The notes under the pieces: generated by a model
Told to the model about the DNA's origin: nothing
What the model saw: only the letters and a program-made list of their open reading frames with translations
The model's database searches: none
Assembly: GCA_963575745.1 (NCBI GenBank)
Contig: CAUYUJ010018060.1
Coordinates: forward strand, 1 to 52,500
Length of the DNA stretch: 52,500 nt
Reading direction: 5' to 3'
Source: Prorocentrum cordatum
Lineage: Eukaryota > Sar > Dinophyceae > Prorocentrales > Prorocentraceae
Translations under genes and position numbers: made by a program
Part shown: positions 22,235 through 32,224 of the stretch, piece by piece
How the letters are laid out: each line of letters starts with the position of its first letter
How positions within the stretch are numbered: position 1 is the first letter of the stretch

Positions 22235-22420
22235 CGAAAGACGTTGGGACCCCGGGCCGCGACCCAACGGATACGCGGGGCGTTTTGTTCGCGGCTGCCC
22301 CCCGCGCGCGGGACGCATCCGTGCGACCGCGCATTCGCGGCATCGCGCGCCCAGAGAAGCTAGACCGCGAGAACGCAGATACGGATATGAGCTCGCCGCT
22401 CGTGGTGTATGAGAAAGGAG
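22235..22420. repeat. Family J dispersed repeat, copy 1
   Basis: gggccgcgac, gcgggacgcatccgtgcgac, cgcggcatcgcgc and gatatgagct align with 26640-26812 over about 170 bases. Confidence 0.65.
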
Positions 22421-23089
22421 AATTGGCCAGGGCTCGTTAAGCTGCCAGGGGCTGAAAATGGCCCCCAAGACAGAACATGGGATGAGGTCGCCGGACTGGC
22501 AGAGATGGAAGGAAGTTGTGGAAAACCGGTCAGGGCTGGAAATAGCACCGCCCACTTTCTTAGTTTCACTGTAAGCTTCAATCTCAAACCGTCAATGCGT
22601 CGCCGACGGGCCACCGACATTCAAAACACACCGATGCTGGTATGCGATGCACGAGCTCCTGTGTCCTCCTTTCAACCCCCGCGATCCTACACCTCCTGCT
22701 CTCTTCCTCCCTGCTTCTCAAATGCAGCTCGTGAATCAAGACAATTATCGGTACGCGCGTGCGCGAGCGAGCGAGAGAAAGAACGCGCGTGCACGTTTTG
22801 CGAGAGGACGGAAGTGGCGCCTAATAAGGAGCAAGATTTAGAACCCACCTGTTCCCCAATCCCGCCTCTCGTCTGGACTGATGCTTGAGAGGAGGTGATG
22901 TATGGCGTGTGCCTGGACATTGGTCGAATGCCCGAGTGGCTGGGTGGCCGCTTGAATCAATGAGTAAGCGAGCGAGCAATCATGCGCGAGTGCAGCTGGT
23001 AGCTGATTGCTGCAGAGACGACGAGAGGGATAGAGAGAGAGAAACAAGAAAAGATACCCAAACATGCGAAGTCCTGATTTGTTCAGGAC
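22421..23089. other. Intronic sequence without recognised feature
   Basis: Only short GA and CGAG runs. No exon or repeat family that I can support. Confidence 0.5.
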
Positions 23090-23215
23090 GGCGTCCCTGG
23101 AAGTCCCAACCCTTTCCCCGGGACCAGTTGTTCGTCCTGAGTCGTTGTTTGACGGTCCCGAGGCCTGGCGAGGGCCTCCAGAGGCCGAACATAGCTGAAA
23201 CCGTGCCGTCCTGAT
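23090..23215 (+). repeat. Family H dispersed repeat
   Basis: ttcgtcctgagtcgttgttt, gacggtcccgaggcctggcg and ggcctccagaggccgaacat. Confidence 0.65.
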
Positions 23216-23239
23216 TTTAAGACGGCGCGATCATGTCTG

Positions 23240-23242
23240 GGA

Positions 23243-23273
<31 letters not shown>

Positions 23274-23279
23274 GAGAGG

Positions 23280-23315
<36 letters not shown>

Positions 23316-23325
23316 CAACGCGCGC
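23240..23325. repeat. GA microsatellite with GACA tail
   Basis: gagagaga runs passing into agacagagacagagac. The same GA plus GACA combination occurs at 31645-31690. Confidence 0.9.
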
Positions 23326-23546
23326 CAGCTGAGTAGATCGTCGATTCAAGGGTCGAACAGACAGGAGGGCAGGCACTCGGTGCTGGCTCGGCGGGCGCTT
23401 CTATACGTAGACGTGCGGCTGGATCTCGTAGCGTTGACGTGGGCGTTGGCTGGGACGCAAAAAGACATACTAACACTACACGTCCTCCTTGGAGACACGC
23501 GTCCGGCCCGAACATATGGTATACCATCCTTGTAGTATATCATTTC

Positions 23547-23640
23547 ACGAGCGGCGTGGCCAGAAAGCGCCCGCCACGACGCATGTACTATGAGATTTCT
23601 CGGTGCGCGCGTCGCCCCCAGGGGGGCGACGCACATACAG
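23547..23640. repeat. Family G dispersed repeat, copy 2
   Basis: gagcggcgtggccagaaagc, tttctcggtgcgcgcgtcgc and gacgcacatac match 20366-20466. Confidence 0.7.
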
Positions 23641-23730
23641 TATTAGTATGTTGGGGCGACGCCGATTGGTTCTGCGTGGATCGACCAATCTTGAGCGAAT
23701 TCCGTTGTCCGACAGCGAAGATCGTCAATA

Positions 23731-23945
23731 GAGGCGTCCCAGACGGGCTCGTAGCAGATGGGGTCGGAGGATCGCTCCGCATCGCCGATGCATCGCCGAC
23801 GCATCCCCGGTGCAGCGCCGACGCAGCGTCGACGTCGGGGGTACATCGGCAACGTCGGCGTGTAAGGCATCGAGATCCAAATCGAACCGTATCGCCGATA
23901 CATCGGCGATGCGGAGCGACGCTCCGACCCCATCTACTCCGAACC
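23731..23945. repeat. Family B element, palindromic copy
   Basis: gatggggtcggaggatcgct..ccgcatcgccgatgcatcgc on the left is answered by gatacatcggcgatgcggag and ctccgaccccatctac on the right, so the copy is a long inverted repeat. Confidence 0.85.
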
Positions 23946-24025
23946 CCCTCTTATTCAGTCTGCTGGCAAGCTCCTCTTTGATTTGGAGCCTCCAGGCGAT
24001 CGATTCGCAGCCTGCCAAGTCATCA

Positions 24026-24118
24026 TCCCACTCCTCTTCCTCTTCCTCTTCCTCCTCCTCCTCCTCCTCCTCCTCCTCCTCTTCCTCTTCCTCCCCCTCC
24101 CCCTTATCCTCCTCCTTG
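24026..24118. repeat. CTC/TTC triplet array
   Basis: CTC and TTC triplets, pyrimidine on the plus strand. Confidence 0.9.
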
Positions 24119-24272
24119 AACGCGCGCGCCAGCGTCGCCGCCATGATCTCGCTCTGGGGAAGGCGTACCCCACTCGTCGTCCCCCGGCATCTGACTGCCT
24201 GCTGTCTGTTCACGGCGTGGTTCCCCAGAAGCCTCGACCTATTCCCGGGGGCCGCCTCTTCTCGGAGAGCAG

Positions 24273-24440
24273 ATCATGCCATAGACACAATAAAGTTCGG
24301 AGGACCGCGCGGATTTCTTGGATCGGCGCTCGAGCTCCCAGGCGGCGCCTCCAGCGCCGCCCCTGGCGCGCTCAGCGCGCCAGGGAAGGGGGTGCAGTGC
24401 CAATCCGAGAAATCCGCGCGGACCTCCGAAGTGCATGTCT
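24273..24440. repeat. Family A inverted-repeat element, core in reverse order
   Basis: Left arm gttcggaggaccgcgcggat and right arm atccgcgcggacctccgaag. The core reads ggcggcgcctccagcgccgcc and then tggcgcgctcagcgcgccag, so the two palindromes lie in the opposite order to the copy at 14016. Confidence 0.85.
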
Positions 24441-24617
24441 CTCGTACACAGGGACCTCCGGAATGCATCGGACATCAGACATCGGCCTGCAGTCGAGGTG
24501 CCGCGGGGGCAAAACATGTGGGCGCCAGGGCGCCGATATGAGTGACAATGAATGGCGGTGGGACAAAGCACAAGCAAACTATTATTCCATGTGCTCGTCA
24601 TTATGAGTTCCTGGATC

Positions 24618-24700
24618 TTCATGCTGCTCAATTGTTTGACGGTCCCGAGGCCCAGCCAGCAAGGGCCCCTGGCGGTCGAAAACTACCAGAAACCTTCCAC
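24618..24700 (+). repeat. Family H dispersed repeat
   Basis: caattgtttgacggtcccga, ggcccagccagcaagggccc and ggtcgaaaac. Confidence 0.6.
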
Positions 24701-24734
24701 TGTGATTGTTTCATTCGGCGGCGAGCGAGGGGAA

Positions 24735-24900
24735 GTGAAAAGGGGCGGGCCTTCTCAGAAGGCTCGGAAGGCCTCGGGCGTACTGAGACGTTTTCCAAGC
24801 CTTCTCCGACGACACAGCAAACTTCTCAGCAGGCGCGAAGGGTTCTGAGAACTCCCGCCGCCGTATGAGACACTTCGAGGACCGAGGCTCGAGGGTAAAG
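24735..24900. repeat. Family I dispersed repeat, copy 2
   Basis: ggcgggccttctcagaaggc, aagccttctccgacgacaca and ctcccgccgccgtatgagac align with 22040-22205. Confidence 0.65.
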
Positions 24901-25163
24901 TCGATCCTTGATCCGCGATCCTCGCCGGAGGCGCGCCTTCGACGCATTCGACGCCTTCCACTGTTAGGCAAGCGCGCTCCACGAATCGCAAAGTACCTGC
25001 TTGCAAATGGCCTGGATCCGCCGCGGGGGCGTTACGAGACGTGACATCGAGGCAAACAAATGTTCTTCGAACGTTTCCGAGTAGGCACTCTGCGAGCAGT
25101 GGAGCGCGCCCGGTGAACTGCAACTGCTCCACGCCGCGAGGGTGGCAGGCCATGCCCGCGGAG

Positions 25164-25440
25164 GACTCCTCCTCCTCCTCCTCTTCCTCCTCCTTCTCCT
25201 CCTCGTCCTCCTCCTCCTCCCTCCTCCTCCTCCTCCTCCTCCTCCTCCTCCTCCTCCTCCTCCCTCCTCCCTCCTCGTCCTCCTCCTCCTCATCCTCCTT
25301 CTGCTCCTCCTCGGGCTGCTCCTCCTCCTGCTGCTCCTCCTCCTCCTCCTCCCTTTCCTCTTCTTTTTCCTCGTCCTCCTCCTCCTCCCCCTGCTCCTCC
25401 TCCTCCTCCTGCTCCTCCTCCTCCGCCACGACTCCTTCTC
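25164..25440. repeat. CTC triplet array, about 275 bp
   Basis: Long CTC/TCC run about 85 bases past the 3' end of NAA30 exon 3. The NAA30 sense strand therefore reads GAG/GGA here. Confidence 0.9.
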
Positions 25441-25524
25441 CCTGGCGGCGAGGGTGGCAGGCCCCGCCCGCGGAGGACGTGGGGGCCGGCAGAGGGTACG
25501 GGGCAGAGCGGGGGCGGGGCCCAC

Positions 25525-25608
25525 CAGCATGGCAAGGTACCCCCGGTGCGTGCCCCGCGACTTGTGCACGTCGAGCTTGCCGACCACGGCCCCCACGCAC
25601 CTGCCGTC
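25525..25608 (-). CDS. NAA30: NAA30 exon 3 (GNAT central strands)
   Basis: Encodes 28 residues with CVGAVVGKLDVHKSRGTHRG and YLAML, matching the ECVGAIVCKLDMHK..RRGYIAML region of NatC catalytic subunits. Here the core beta-strands shape the acetyl-CoA and substrate sites. The acceptor is CAG at 25609-25611 followed by G. The donor is GT (GTGGGC) directly after ATGCTG. With exon 2 ending KK and exon 3 starting DGRCV, the distance between the two Cys residues equals that in the human protein. Length is 84 bases, phase 0 at both ends. Confidence 0.88.
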
Positions 25609-25789
25609 CTGCCAGAGGCTGGCGAGGGCGCCGCCTCCTGCTCGCTCCTCGCTCCTCGCACCTCGGTCCTCCCCGCCTCGTCGCATCTGCTCCTCCGCAC
25701 CGCCCTCCAGATCCCGCCTCTCTTGTCCATCCCTCCATCTGGCCCGCTCACCCAGCCCCCACAGAACTGGTATCTCCTGAGGGAAACCA

Positions 25790-25950
25790 ACAAGTACCGA
25801 TACAGCTACTCCCTGGATCTCTCCTGGTGTGCGTTCTGACCAGAATTTCGAGGCGAATCCAATGGTGGCGACGAGGGACTCCCAGGAGGCCGAAAAAGGG
25901 GGAAAACGGGGAAGGGTAGAGGTATGGGTTCCCTTTCCTCCTCTGACTCT
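25790..25950. repeat. Family F dispersed repeat, copy 2
   Basis: gtaccgatacagctac, tggtggcgacgagggactcc and ggtatgggttccctttcctc match 10888-11055 in order. Confidence 0.65.
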
Positions 25951-26112
25951 CGGGGCGCATCTGTCATTTACTTCCGCTGACTCCGCCAACGGAGCCGCCC
26001 TCGTTTTCCTTCCGCCGCCTTCCGCAAGATGGCGAGGGTGCTCCGAGGGTAATGCCCTCTCTAGAACGCTTGCCATGCCCGCCTTGCAAAGAGGGAAGTG
26101 CAACAACCCGTA

Positions 26113-26276
26113 TAAGGATAAGGGCACACGAGAAGGATGCTAGGGCCTTGGAAGGCCATCTCGAAGCTCTTAGAGCGGGGCGCCCCCAGCGAAAGTGACC
26201 AAGGATGCGCCGAAGGGGCAAGGATGCAAGGGTACCCTTGGGAAAGTTGTCCATGCTTACCGCGCGGGTCGACTGT
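26113..26276. repeat. Family E dispersed repeat, copy 4
   Basis: agggccttggaaggccatct, gcaaggatgcaagggtaccc and ttgggaaagttgtccatgct, as in copies 2 and 3. Confidence 0.75.
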
Positions 26277-26639
26277 ACTTCGCCCCCCTCCACCACCCCA
26301 CGGCCCACGCTGTGTGGGACCTCGGTGTCGCTGGCGCGAGGCACCGATTGGAGTGCCCTCAGGTCCACCCGAGCTCTCTGAGTCGAGGATTGGCACCGCC
26401 TGGAAACGGTGATGGAAAAATGCGGACAGTGCCGAAAGACAGTGTGGAGCCAAACCGACAGCGGCCGCAGTTGAGCAGGTGACGTCTGGCCAAATTGGAC
26501 ACCGCCCGCGCCGACACCGACCTCGAGTCCTGTACAGAATTAGCAGGAACTGCTGTCGGCCTTCGTCCCCAGTTTTTCCGCAGCCATCTCGATCCTCCTA
26601 AAGATCGCTGGCGGGAGACATGATTAGATCCATCTTCAC

Positions 26640-26812
26640 GGGCTCCTGTGGCAAGCCCCTGGGCCGCGACAGCTTGGAATACGGTGCGCTGTTTCACGGA
26701 TGCCCCATGCGGGACGCATCCATGCGACCGCGTATCCACGGGATCGCGCCCCGAAATCTGAACCGCGAGGGCGTGGACATGAGTTGTTTTCCGCTCGTGA
26801 GACTAAAAGGCC
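26640..26812. repeat. Family J dispersed repeat, copy 2
   Basis: gggccgcgac, gcgggacgcatccatgcgac and ccgcgagggcgtggacatga align with 22235-22420. Confidence 0.65.
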
Positions 26813-28399
26813 CCAGCACCGAATTCCAGGCGTTCCCAGGCGCTCTCCGTCACTCAGACTTCGCACTGCGCGCCCTGCGGGGTGAGTCTAAAGAACCAGA
26901 AACGCAAACCGCCTGAAACATTCACACAATCAGGGCACGAACGGAGACATGACACCACTCCTGGCGGCTTGTTCCTGGGTTGCCCAAGTGCCACGCCTGC
27001 TACGTATATCGCAGCAGCAAATGCGAACGAGCTTGAGTCTAGAAGAGTGAGTATAAAGAGTGCTCTGTGAGGCAAGGACCCTGTGTGGCAATGTCTATAT
27101 GAGTGTGAATGGTTCTGAGTGCGGGTGAGTCTTTGTGTGAGTGAGCCTGGGTGTGTGAATACGAGCGTGAGTGGTCTGAGTGTGATGACAAGGAGAACGA
27201 AGCGGGAGTGAGTGAGTGAGGCGGGGTCGGAGGCGTCATACTAATGACAGGAATCCCACCTCAGGACATACTCGAACTGACTGGTGTGCGTCGACACGCT
27301 AACTGGTCAATCAAGACAAGAATGCCACCCTGGGAAGCGCAAGCCAAGACATCCGCAAAACAGTCAGACGCGGTCGGAACAATCCGACTGCCTCCCTAGA
27401 CACGCGCGCCGACAACGATCCCCAATGTCGCCAGCCTGGTGGGAAGGGGGGGGTGACGCACAAACGACTGAGTTGTGGGTGAGGGGAAGTTCGAAGACCA
27501 AGTGCGACTCATAAACTCAAAGCTCGCCAAACTCGTCGACAGCACGCCTCTATGGTTCGTGATTTCCAGTATACACGTGCCCTTCTTCGTCGCCCACGTC
27601 TTCGCCGCGGCGATCCCACGCACTTTTCCTCTCCCACCTGGCCCCTCCCAACGATAGATGCAAAGGATGACAGGGCGACATCCGCGCGGAACAGGTTGGG
27701 ACGGGGATCATTCAGCGCGCATGGCATCCGTCGGAGCACACGCCCATACTGCATTCGTGCTGATGCGTTGCGCAAGGAACCGACCTTCAAGAACATGCAC
27801 ACCAGGGATTCCCAGATGGTCCAAACTACAGACCCCGCCCTTGCTAAAGTATAGCGTATGGTGCAGCATGTTGTGTTGTTGTTCCCCCTTCGCCTCTCCC
27901 GAACACTCGCCAGCGGCCACTGGGCCCACCTGCGCGCAACTCAATGTGCATCGACCAGGCTGCACAGACAACGTCTCGGCCCAAATGGCACTACGAAAGT
28001 GTAAGGAACACCAGCAGGAAGATTCGCTCAGGCACTGGCTACGGGAACGGGCAGAGAGGAACAGGAGGGGCTACGCACTGCTATGCACGCCAGCTGCGCG
28101 CGGACGAGGAGCCCAAGACAGGAGGGGGGAGGAGAAGGTGAAACAAATATACGATCGCAGGAACATGCCAACTCCTGTGGTTGGAAAGCTGGCGCCACTG
28201 AGCCTCAGGGCCAAGGCTCGAAGACATCGACGAAATCGGGATCATATGAATCAGATCAAGTACGCGGAGATGCAGCTCTGTGCGGAGAACATCCCGACGA
28301 AGTGAAAGAGCAGGAAGTGAAGGTATACCCAAACGAGCAGGAAGGCAAGGAATGTCAAAACGAAGGTGCACGACTGGTTGACGCCGCTGGCCCTTCCAG
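26813..28399. other. Intronic sequence, mostly unexplained
   Basis: Contains a degenerate TGAG/TGTG-rich stretch (about 27060-27230). An open frame on the plus strand (about 27960-28305) has balanced composition but no motif I recognise. It lies antisense inside a NAA30 intron, so I do not call it a gene. Confidence 0.4.
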
Positions 28400-29640
28400 T
28401 GGAGGGTGAGCCGACGCCCGCGAAATGTCCACCTCTTTCCTCCTCGGCCTCCTCATCCTCAGATTCGTCGCAGAGCCCAGCTGGGCCAGGCTGTCCCTGA
28501 GGAAGCGCGCGGCCATGGCCTGGCCAGCGAGTGGCTCCTTGGCGAAAGGCCTCGCACCTTCAGCAGCTCGGCCTGCATCTCGAGGGCCTGAGTCATCTCG
28601 GACACGCAATCGAACTGCCGCACCACTGCCGACGCCCTGGAGTATACGGCGCTGCGCCTTGGCGAGGAGGTCCGCCAGCCCCGCGCCGTCGCGGCCGCCG
28701 CCGGAAGCGGTGTAGCAGACGCCGCCGCTCCTCGAGGCTGATCCGCACCCCAGAACGGTCCTCCATCCTCGGGTAGAGTGTTGGGTAGGGCGTCGGGTAG
28801 GGCATCGGGTGAGGTGTCGGGTGGGCCGTCGGATGGTTGGGGAGGTCGCGGGGCGTATGGAAGGTCGTCGGGAAAAGCGTCGGAAGGGCGTCGGGTCGGG
28901 CGTCGGGTGGGTCGTCGGGGGGGAAGCCGCAGGTTTGGGAAGGTCGCGGGGCGTAGGTGTGGGTCGACCGGTGGGTCGTCGGGTAGAGCGTCGGGTAGGG
29001 CGTCGGGTAAGGCGTCGTATGGGGCGTCGGGGGGGAGCAAGAAAGGGTTGGGAAGGTCGTGGGACGTAGGGTGGGACATCAAGTGGAGCGTTAGGGGACG
29101 TCGGGTAGGGCGTCGTGGGGAAGGGCGTCTCCGCGGCCGTTGCCGCCTCCATCTCGGGTTCCCCCGCGGCCCTTTCAACGTCCGCAACGGGCTCGAGGCT
29201 CAGCATACCCAGCGAACCTATGATCTCGTCGGTGTACCATGCCCGGAAGAGGTCATTGGGGGCATCGATGGGAGCGTCCGTGGAAGAAACCGGAGAAGAC
29301 CGGAGCAGGCCCTGTAACGGTACTGCCCAGAGTAACCTGGAACTCGAACACCTCGACATCCATCGTGAAGAACAGGGTAGAACTCGAAGTGGAGTGCACA
29401 ACGGAGCTGCCCAGAGAAGAGACGGGGAGCGTCATGGGGCGCGGCTGGCGTGATCCCGCCGGGGCCAAACATGGAGAGGTACTTCCGGAGGCCGACCTCG
29501 TGGTGGTACTGCCTGGCGCGCCGCAGGGCGCCATCAGGAGCTCCAGTCGGACTTGCTCTCGCATGTCCCCTGGGGCTCGGGGAGAAACTAAGACCTTCTT
29601 GGTGGAGATGGAGATAACTGTTAGAGGCCTCCTAGATGCG
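28400..29640 (-). pseudogene. Decayed coding fragments nested in NAA30 intron 2
   Basis: Protein-like pieces follow each other on the minus strand in changing frames: [26 protein letters not shown] (about 29620-29530), [34 protein letters not shown] (about 29380-29330), DLFRAWYTDEIIGSLGMLSL then EPVADVERAAGE (about 29260-29160), and after a minisatellite VVRQFDCVSEMTQALEMQAE (about 28640-28570). They have ordinary amino-acid use, unlike the surrounding repeats, but need at least two frame changes. I do not recognise the parent. They could also be exons of another gene on the same strand inside the intron. Confidence 0.4.
28780..29110. repeat. GGGCGTCGGGTA minisatellite
   Basis: Units of about 12 bases (ggcgtcgggtagggcgtcgg) with many variants. 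It interrupts the decayed coding stretch. Confidence 0.8.
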
Positions 29641-29803
29641 GTCCGAGTAGTTGGGGTCGGAGGATCGCGCTGCATCGCCGAGACATCGGCGATGCGTTGG
29701 CGTGGAGAAAATCGGGCTCCACATCGAGCTGCATCACTGATGCAGCGGCGATACGGCACAATCCTCCAACCCCAACTACTCGGACTCCATCTGGGAGGCC
29801 TAG
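29624..29803. repeat. Family B element with clear terminal inverted repeats
   Basis: aggcctcctagatgcggtcc and gagtagttggggtcggagga on the left are mirrored by tcctccaaccccaactactc and ggactccatctgggaggcct on the right. Arms are near 40 bases. Inside are atcgccgagacatcggcgat and similar. It lies 56 bases from the NAA30 exon 2 donor. Confidence 0.88.
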
Positions 29804-29858
29804 GGAGTTCTGACGATGCCGCCGCACGACGACGAAAGGGACGCGCGAAGCACGAAGC

Positions 29859-29939
29859 CTTCTTTGTGAGGATGCACAATTCGGGCCAGTTGTAGATGAA
29901 GTACCGGTACGTGAAGATCGAGTAGGGCTCAGACAGGTC
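29859..29939 (-). CDS. NAA30: NAA30 exon 2 (substrate-binding N-terminal region)
   Basis: Encodes 27 residues: [20 protein letters not shown] followed by LCILTKK. This is nearly the diagnostic signature of NatC catalytic subunits (DLSEPYS-TYRYF-NWP-LC), which forms the helix-loop contacting the substrate N-terminus. The acceptor is AG at 29940-29941 followed by G. The donor is GC (GCTTCG) after AAGAAG. Length is 81 bases, phase 0 at both ends. This is the most secure exon and anchors the identification of the gene. Confidence 0.92.
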
Positions 29940-30049
29940 CTCCGCGCGAGAAGGGGGGGTACAGTCGAACCTGGGACAGAAGAGCATCCCTCAAGAACAC
30001 GAGACCCTCTGCCGGCCAGAACACACCGAACATCCTAGGGTAACGTTTC

Positions 30050-30360
30050 CAGATGCACAAGAGCATCCAGCAAGCACGAAGAACATCAGGGTACCCTCCG
30101 TTGAACCGACCTCGATCTTATGCCTCGGTCCGACTGTATTCGAGGTCGGACAGATACCCTTGTAGCAAAACACCCATCAGTGAAAACGGCACGGAACCAG
30201 AGTCCCCAGCAAGCAAAGGCCTGTAAAACTTGCTGCCGCCAAACAATCTCGATACCTGCTCACGAGCAATTCGCTACGGTCAGACCGAAGTAGAAGATCG
30301 AGGTCAGTTCAAAGGAGAGTACCCTGATGTTTTTCGTGCTTGTTGGGTGCTCTTGTGCAT
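30050..30360. repeat. Foldback sequence with about 95-bp arms
   Basis: Left arm about 30050-30145 (agatgcacaagagcatccag, cacgaagaacatcagggtac, ctcgatcttatgcctcggtc) is the reverse complement of 30265-30360 (gaccgaagtagaagatcgag, taccctgatgtttttcgtgc, gctcttgtgcatcc) with some mismatches. The loop is about 120 bases. It lies just upstream of the exon 2 acceptor. Confidence 0.8.
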
Positions 30361-30517
30361 CCTGGGGTGGTCTGGCCCGCGCCTGGGAGGCCTGCGGTCA
30401 CGGGGCTGCCGCACACTGTGGTCGTGCATCTATATCATACTCTGGGTGTTCTTGGGGGCAGACGGGAGGAGGCGGCGTATGGAGGGAGAAAAAGAGAGAG
30501 AAAGATTTATCGGCAAC

Positions 30518-30585
30518 GCCTCAACGATTCGGCGCGATCCTCCGACCCCAACTGCTACGCCCCCCGTGTTTGAGGCCTGGAGTCA
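30518..30585. repeat. Family B fragment
   Basis: gcgatcctccgaccccaact and tttgaggcctgg resemble the right arm of the copy at 29624. The rest is missing. Confidence 0.5.
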
Positions 30586-30602
30586 AAGGGATGCCTTAGA
30601 CA

Positions 30603-30800
30603 GAGGTTGGAGGAAGAGGAGGAGGTGGAGGAGGAGAGACGCGCCAGCCATCCCAACAGAGACACCCGCGGCTCCAAGCTCGAAGGAGGAGGGGAAAAGG
30701 AGGGGAGGTGGCGATGGAGGATGATGGGGATGAAGGTAGAGAAGGTACAAAGAGAATCGCAGCAGAGGGGGGGGGGGGGGCGGAGGAGGGCCGGTGGGGG
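30603..30800. repeat. Degenerate GGA/GAG purine tract
   Basis: GGA-rich plus strand broken by other sequence. Includes a G run near 30770. Confidence 0.7.
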
Positions 30801-31084
30801 GGCCGGTGGGAGGGTTGGAGCTCCCAAACGCATCTCTGGCGCCTCTCAAGGGTCCCAAGACAGCCCGCCAAGACCCAAATAAGGCGCAAAGGCACCCCCC
30901 AACAAAAATCGCCATGGCCGAAAATAACCCCACGACATTCCTAGATGGCTTCGTGACCGTCCACGTGGCCACCACGACAACTCCGAAAGTGCTTACAGAG
31001 GACCGCCGAGAGAGCCCCACGTGGCATACTCGCCATTTTAGTCTCCACAGCATTCAAGACGGACCAAACTGCCCCCAATATCGT

Positions 31085-31215
31085 CCCTCACGAGGCATCC
31101 CCCAAAAAGCCCGAAGAAGCCTCTGAGAGGCTCCAAAAAGGCCCCCAAGGGGTCCCAAGAAGCCTCCAAGAGGCCCAGAGCAGCCCTCCAAGAGGTCCCT
31201 AGCAGGCGTCGCACG
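31085..31215. repeat. CCAAGAGGCCCC minisatellite
   Basis: Units such as aagcctctgagaggctccaa, aggcccccaaggggtcccaa and gcctccaagaggcccagag. Confidence 0.75.
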
Positions 31216-31344
31216 AGGCCGTCAGATGCATCCAAAGAGGCTTTTGGGCCACGGCCCGCGCACGGGCGGCGAGGGGCTGGTCCGAAAGCCACAACACGAC
31301 TCCCATGCGTCCCATAACTCCCCTCCGTTTGGGGGTAGTCGGAA

Positions 31345-31560
31345 TCAACAGGGAATCTGTCGACCCAAGCTCTGGGACATTTTCGAATGCACCAGAAAAT
31401 TGGGGCCCAATTCTGGGATATTCGATGGGTGGGCGCCCATCCGGGATAGGGGTGCGACGGAATAGCTCCATTGGGGTGTATTCCAGGGCTTGAGCGGCCA
31501 AACTTTTCGAGCGGAACTCGGGGATTGGGGGACACAAAATCGCCTGCGAGTCTAGGGGCC
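31345..31560. repeat. Family K dispersed repeat, copy 2
   Basis: aattggggcccaattctggg, gggataggggtgcgacggaa and aaatcgcctgcgagtctagg align with 4596-4830. Confidence 0.65.
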
Positions 31561-31799
31561 GGCTAAAGGGCGCAAGCCACCTGAACAAGGAGAAGAGAGG
31601 AGGCAGAGTGGGAAGGAGCCTGGAGTTCTCGGGGGAGGGTGAAGAGCTGGACAAGGGAGAGAGAGAGAGAGAGAGACAGAGACAGAGAAGGCCTGAGCGC
31701 TGCCCTTCCCCCCCAAAACGCATTCGTCGCCGCGAGAAGAGGGAGCAATGCGACGAGGGAGGGGAAGGAACGTGCTCCTTCTCGAACTCTGCTGAAGTG

Positions 31800-31862
31800 T
31801 CCTCCTCCTCCTCATCCTCCTCGTCCTCCTCCTCCACCTCCTCCTCCTCCCCGTTCTCCTGA
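31800..31862. repeat. TCC triplet array
   Basis: TCC/CTC run with a few substitutions, preceded by a GA microsatellite at 31645-31690. Confidence 0.85.
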
Positions 31863-32224
31863 CTCTTCCCTCCATCCTCCTCAACCCGGCGCTATTCCTT
31901 CCGCGCCGCTGGGAGCTGCAAAGCACTGCCCTCTCACAGCTGAGGCACAGCAAATCTCTTGCGGGGCGCTGAGTGAAACATACTCCCACCGCCAACTCCT
32001 CCTCCTCCTCCTCCCCCTCCTCCATCGGCACATCCTCCCTCCACTCCACCGCCGCCTCCCAACATGTCCTCCTCCCTAATCCTCCTTCCTGCTCTCCCTC
32101 TGTTTCTTCCCCTCATGCCTTCACCACCTTCATCCCAATAATCCTCTGATGCCTCCTCCCCTCCTCTCCCTCTCCTCCTTCGAGCTTCGAGCTGCGGGTG
32201 TCTCTGTTAATTCGGACGACTGGC

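Larger units (their letters stand above)
14466..25524 (-). other. NAA30 intron 3 (GT-AG, 11 kb)
   Basis: Starts GTGGGC after ATGCTG and ends AG before GCGGTGGAC, phase 0. It contains two tandem arrays (14660 and 18055), two family A copies, one B, one C, and many dispersed repeats (E, G, H, I, J). No exon-like sequence with conserved protein was found inside it. Confidence 0.7.
25609..29858 (-). other. NAA30 intron 2 (GC-AG)
   Basis: Starts GCTTCG after AAGAAG and ends CAG before GACGGC, phase 0. Holds a family B copy within 56-235 bases of the donor, a decayed coding stretch (28400-29640), and repeats F, E and J. Confidence 0.75.

Noticed and set aside
27658-28305. 215-codon plus-strand frame with a basic C-terminal half
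   Set aside because: Antisense inside a NAA30 intron, with no motif that I recognise and no second line of support.
28459-29187. Arg/Pro/Thr-rich minus-strand frame
   Set aside because: Produced by the GGGCGTCGGGTA minisatellite; only the flanking pieces look like protein.
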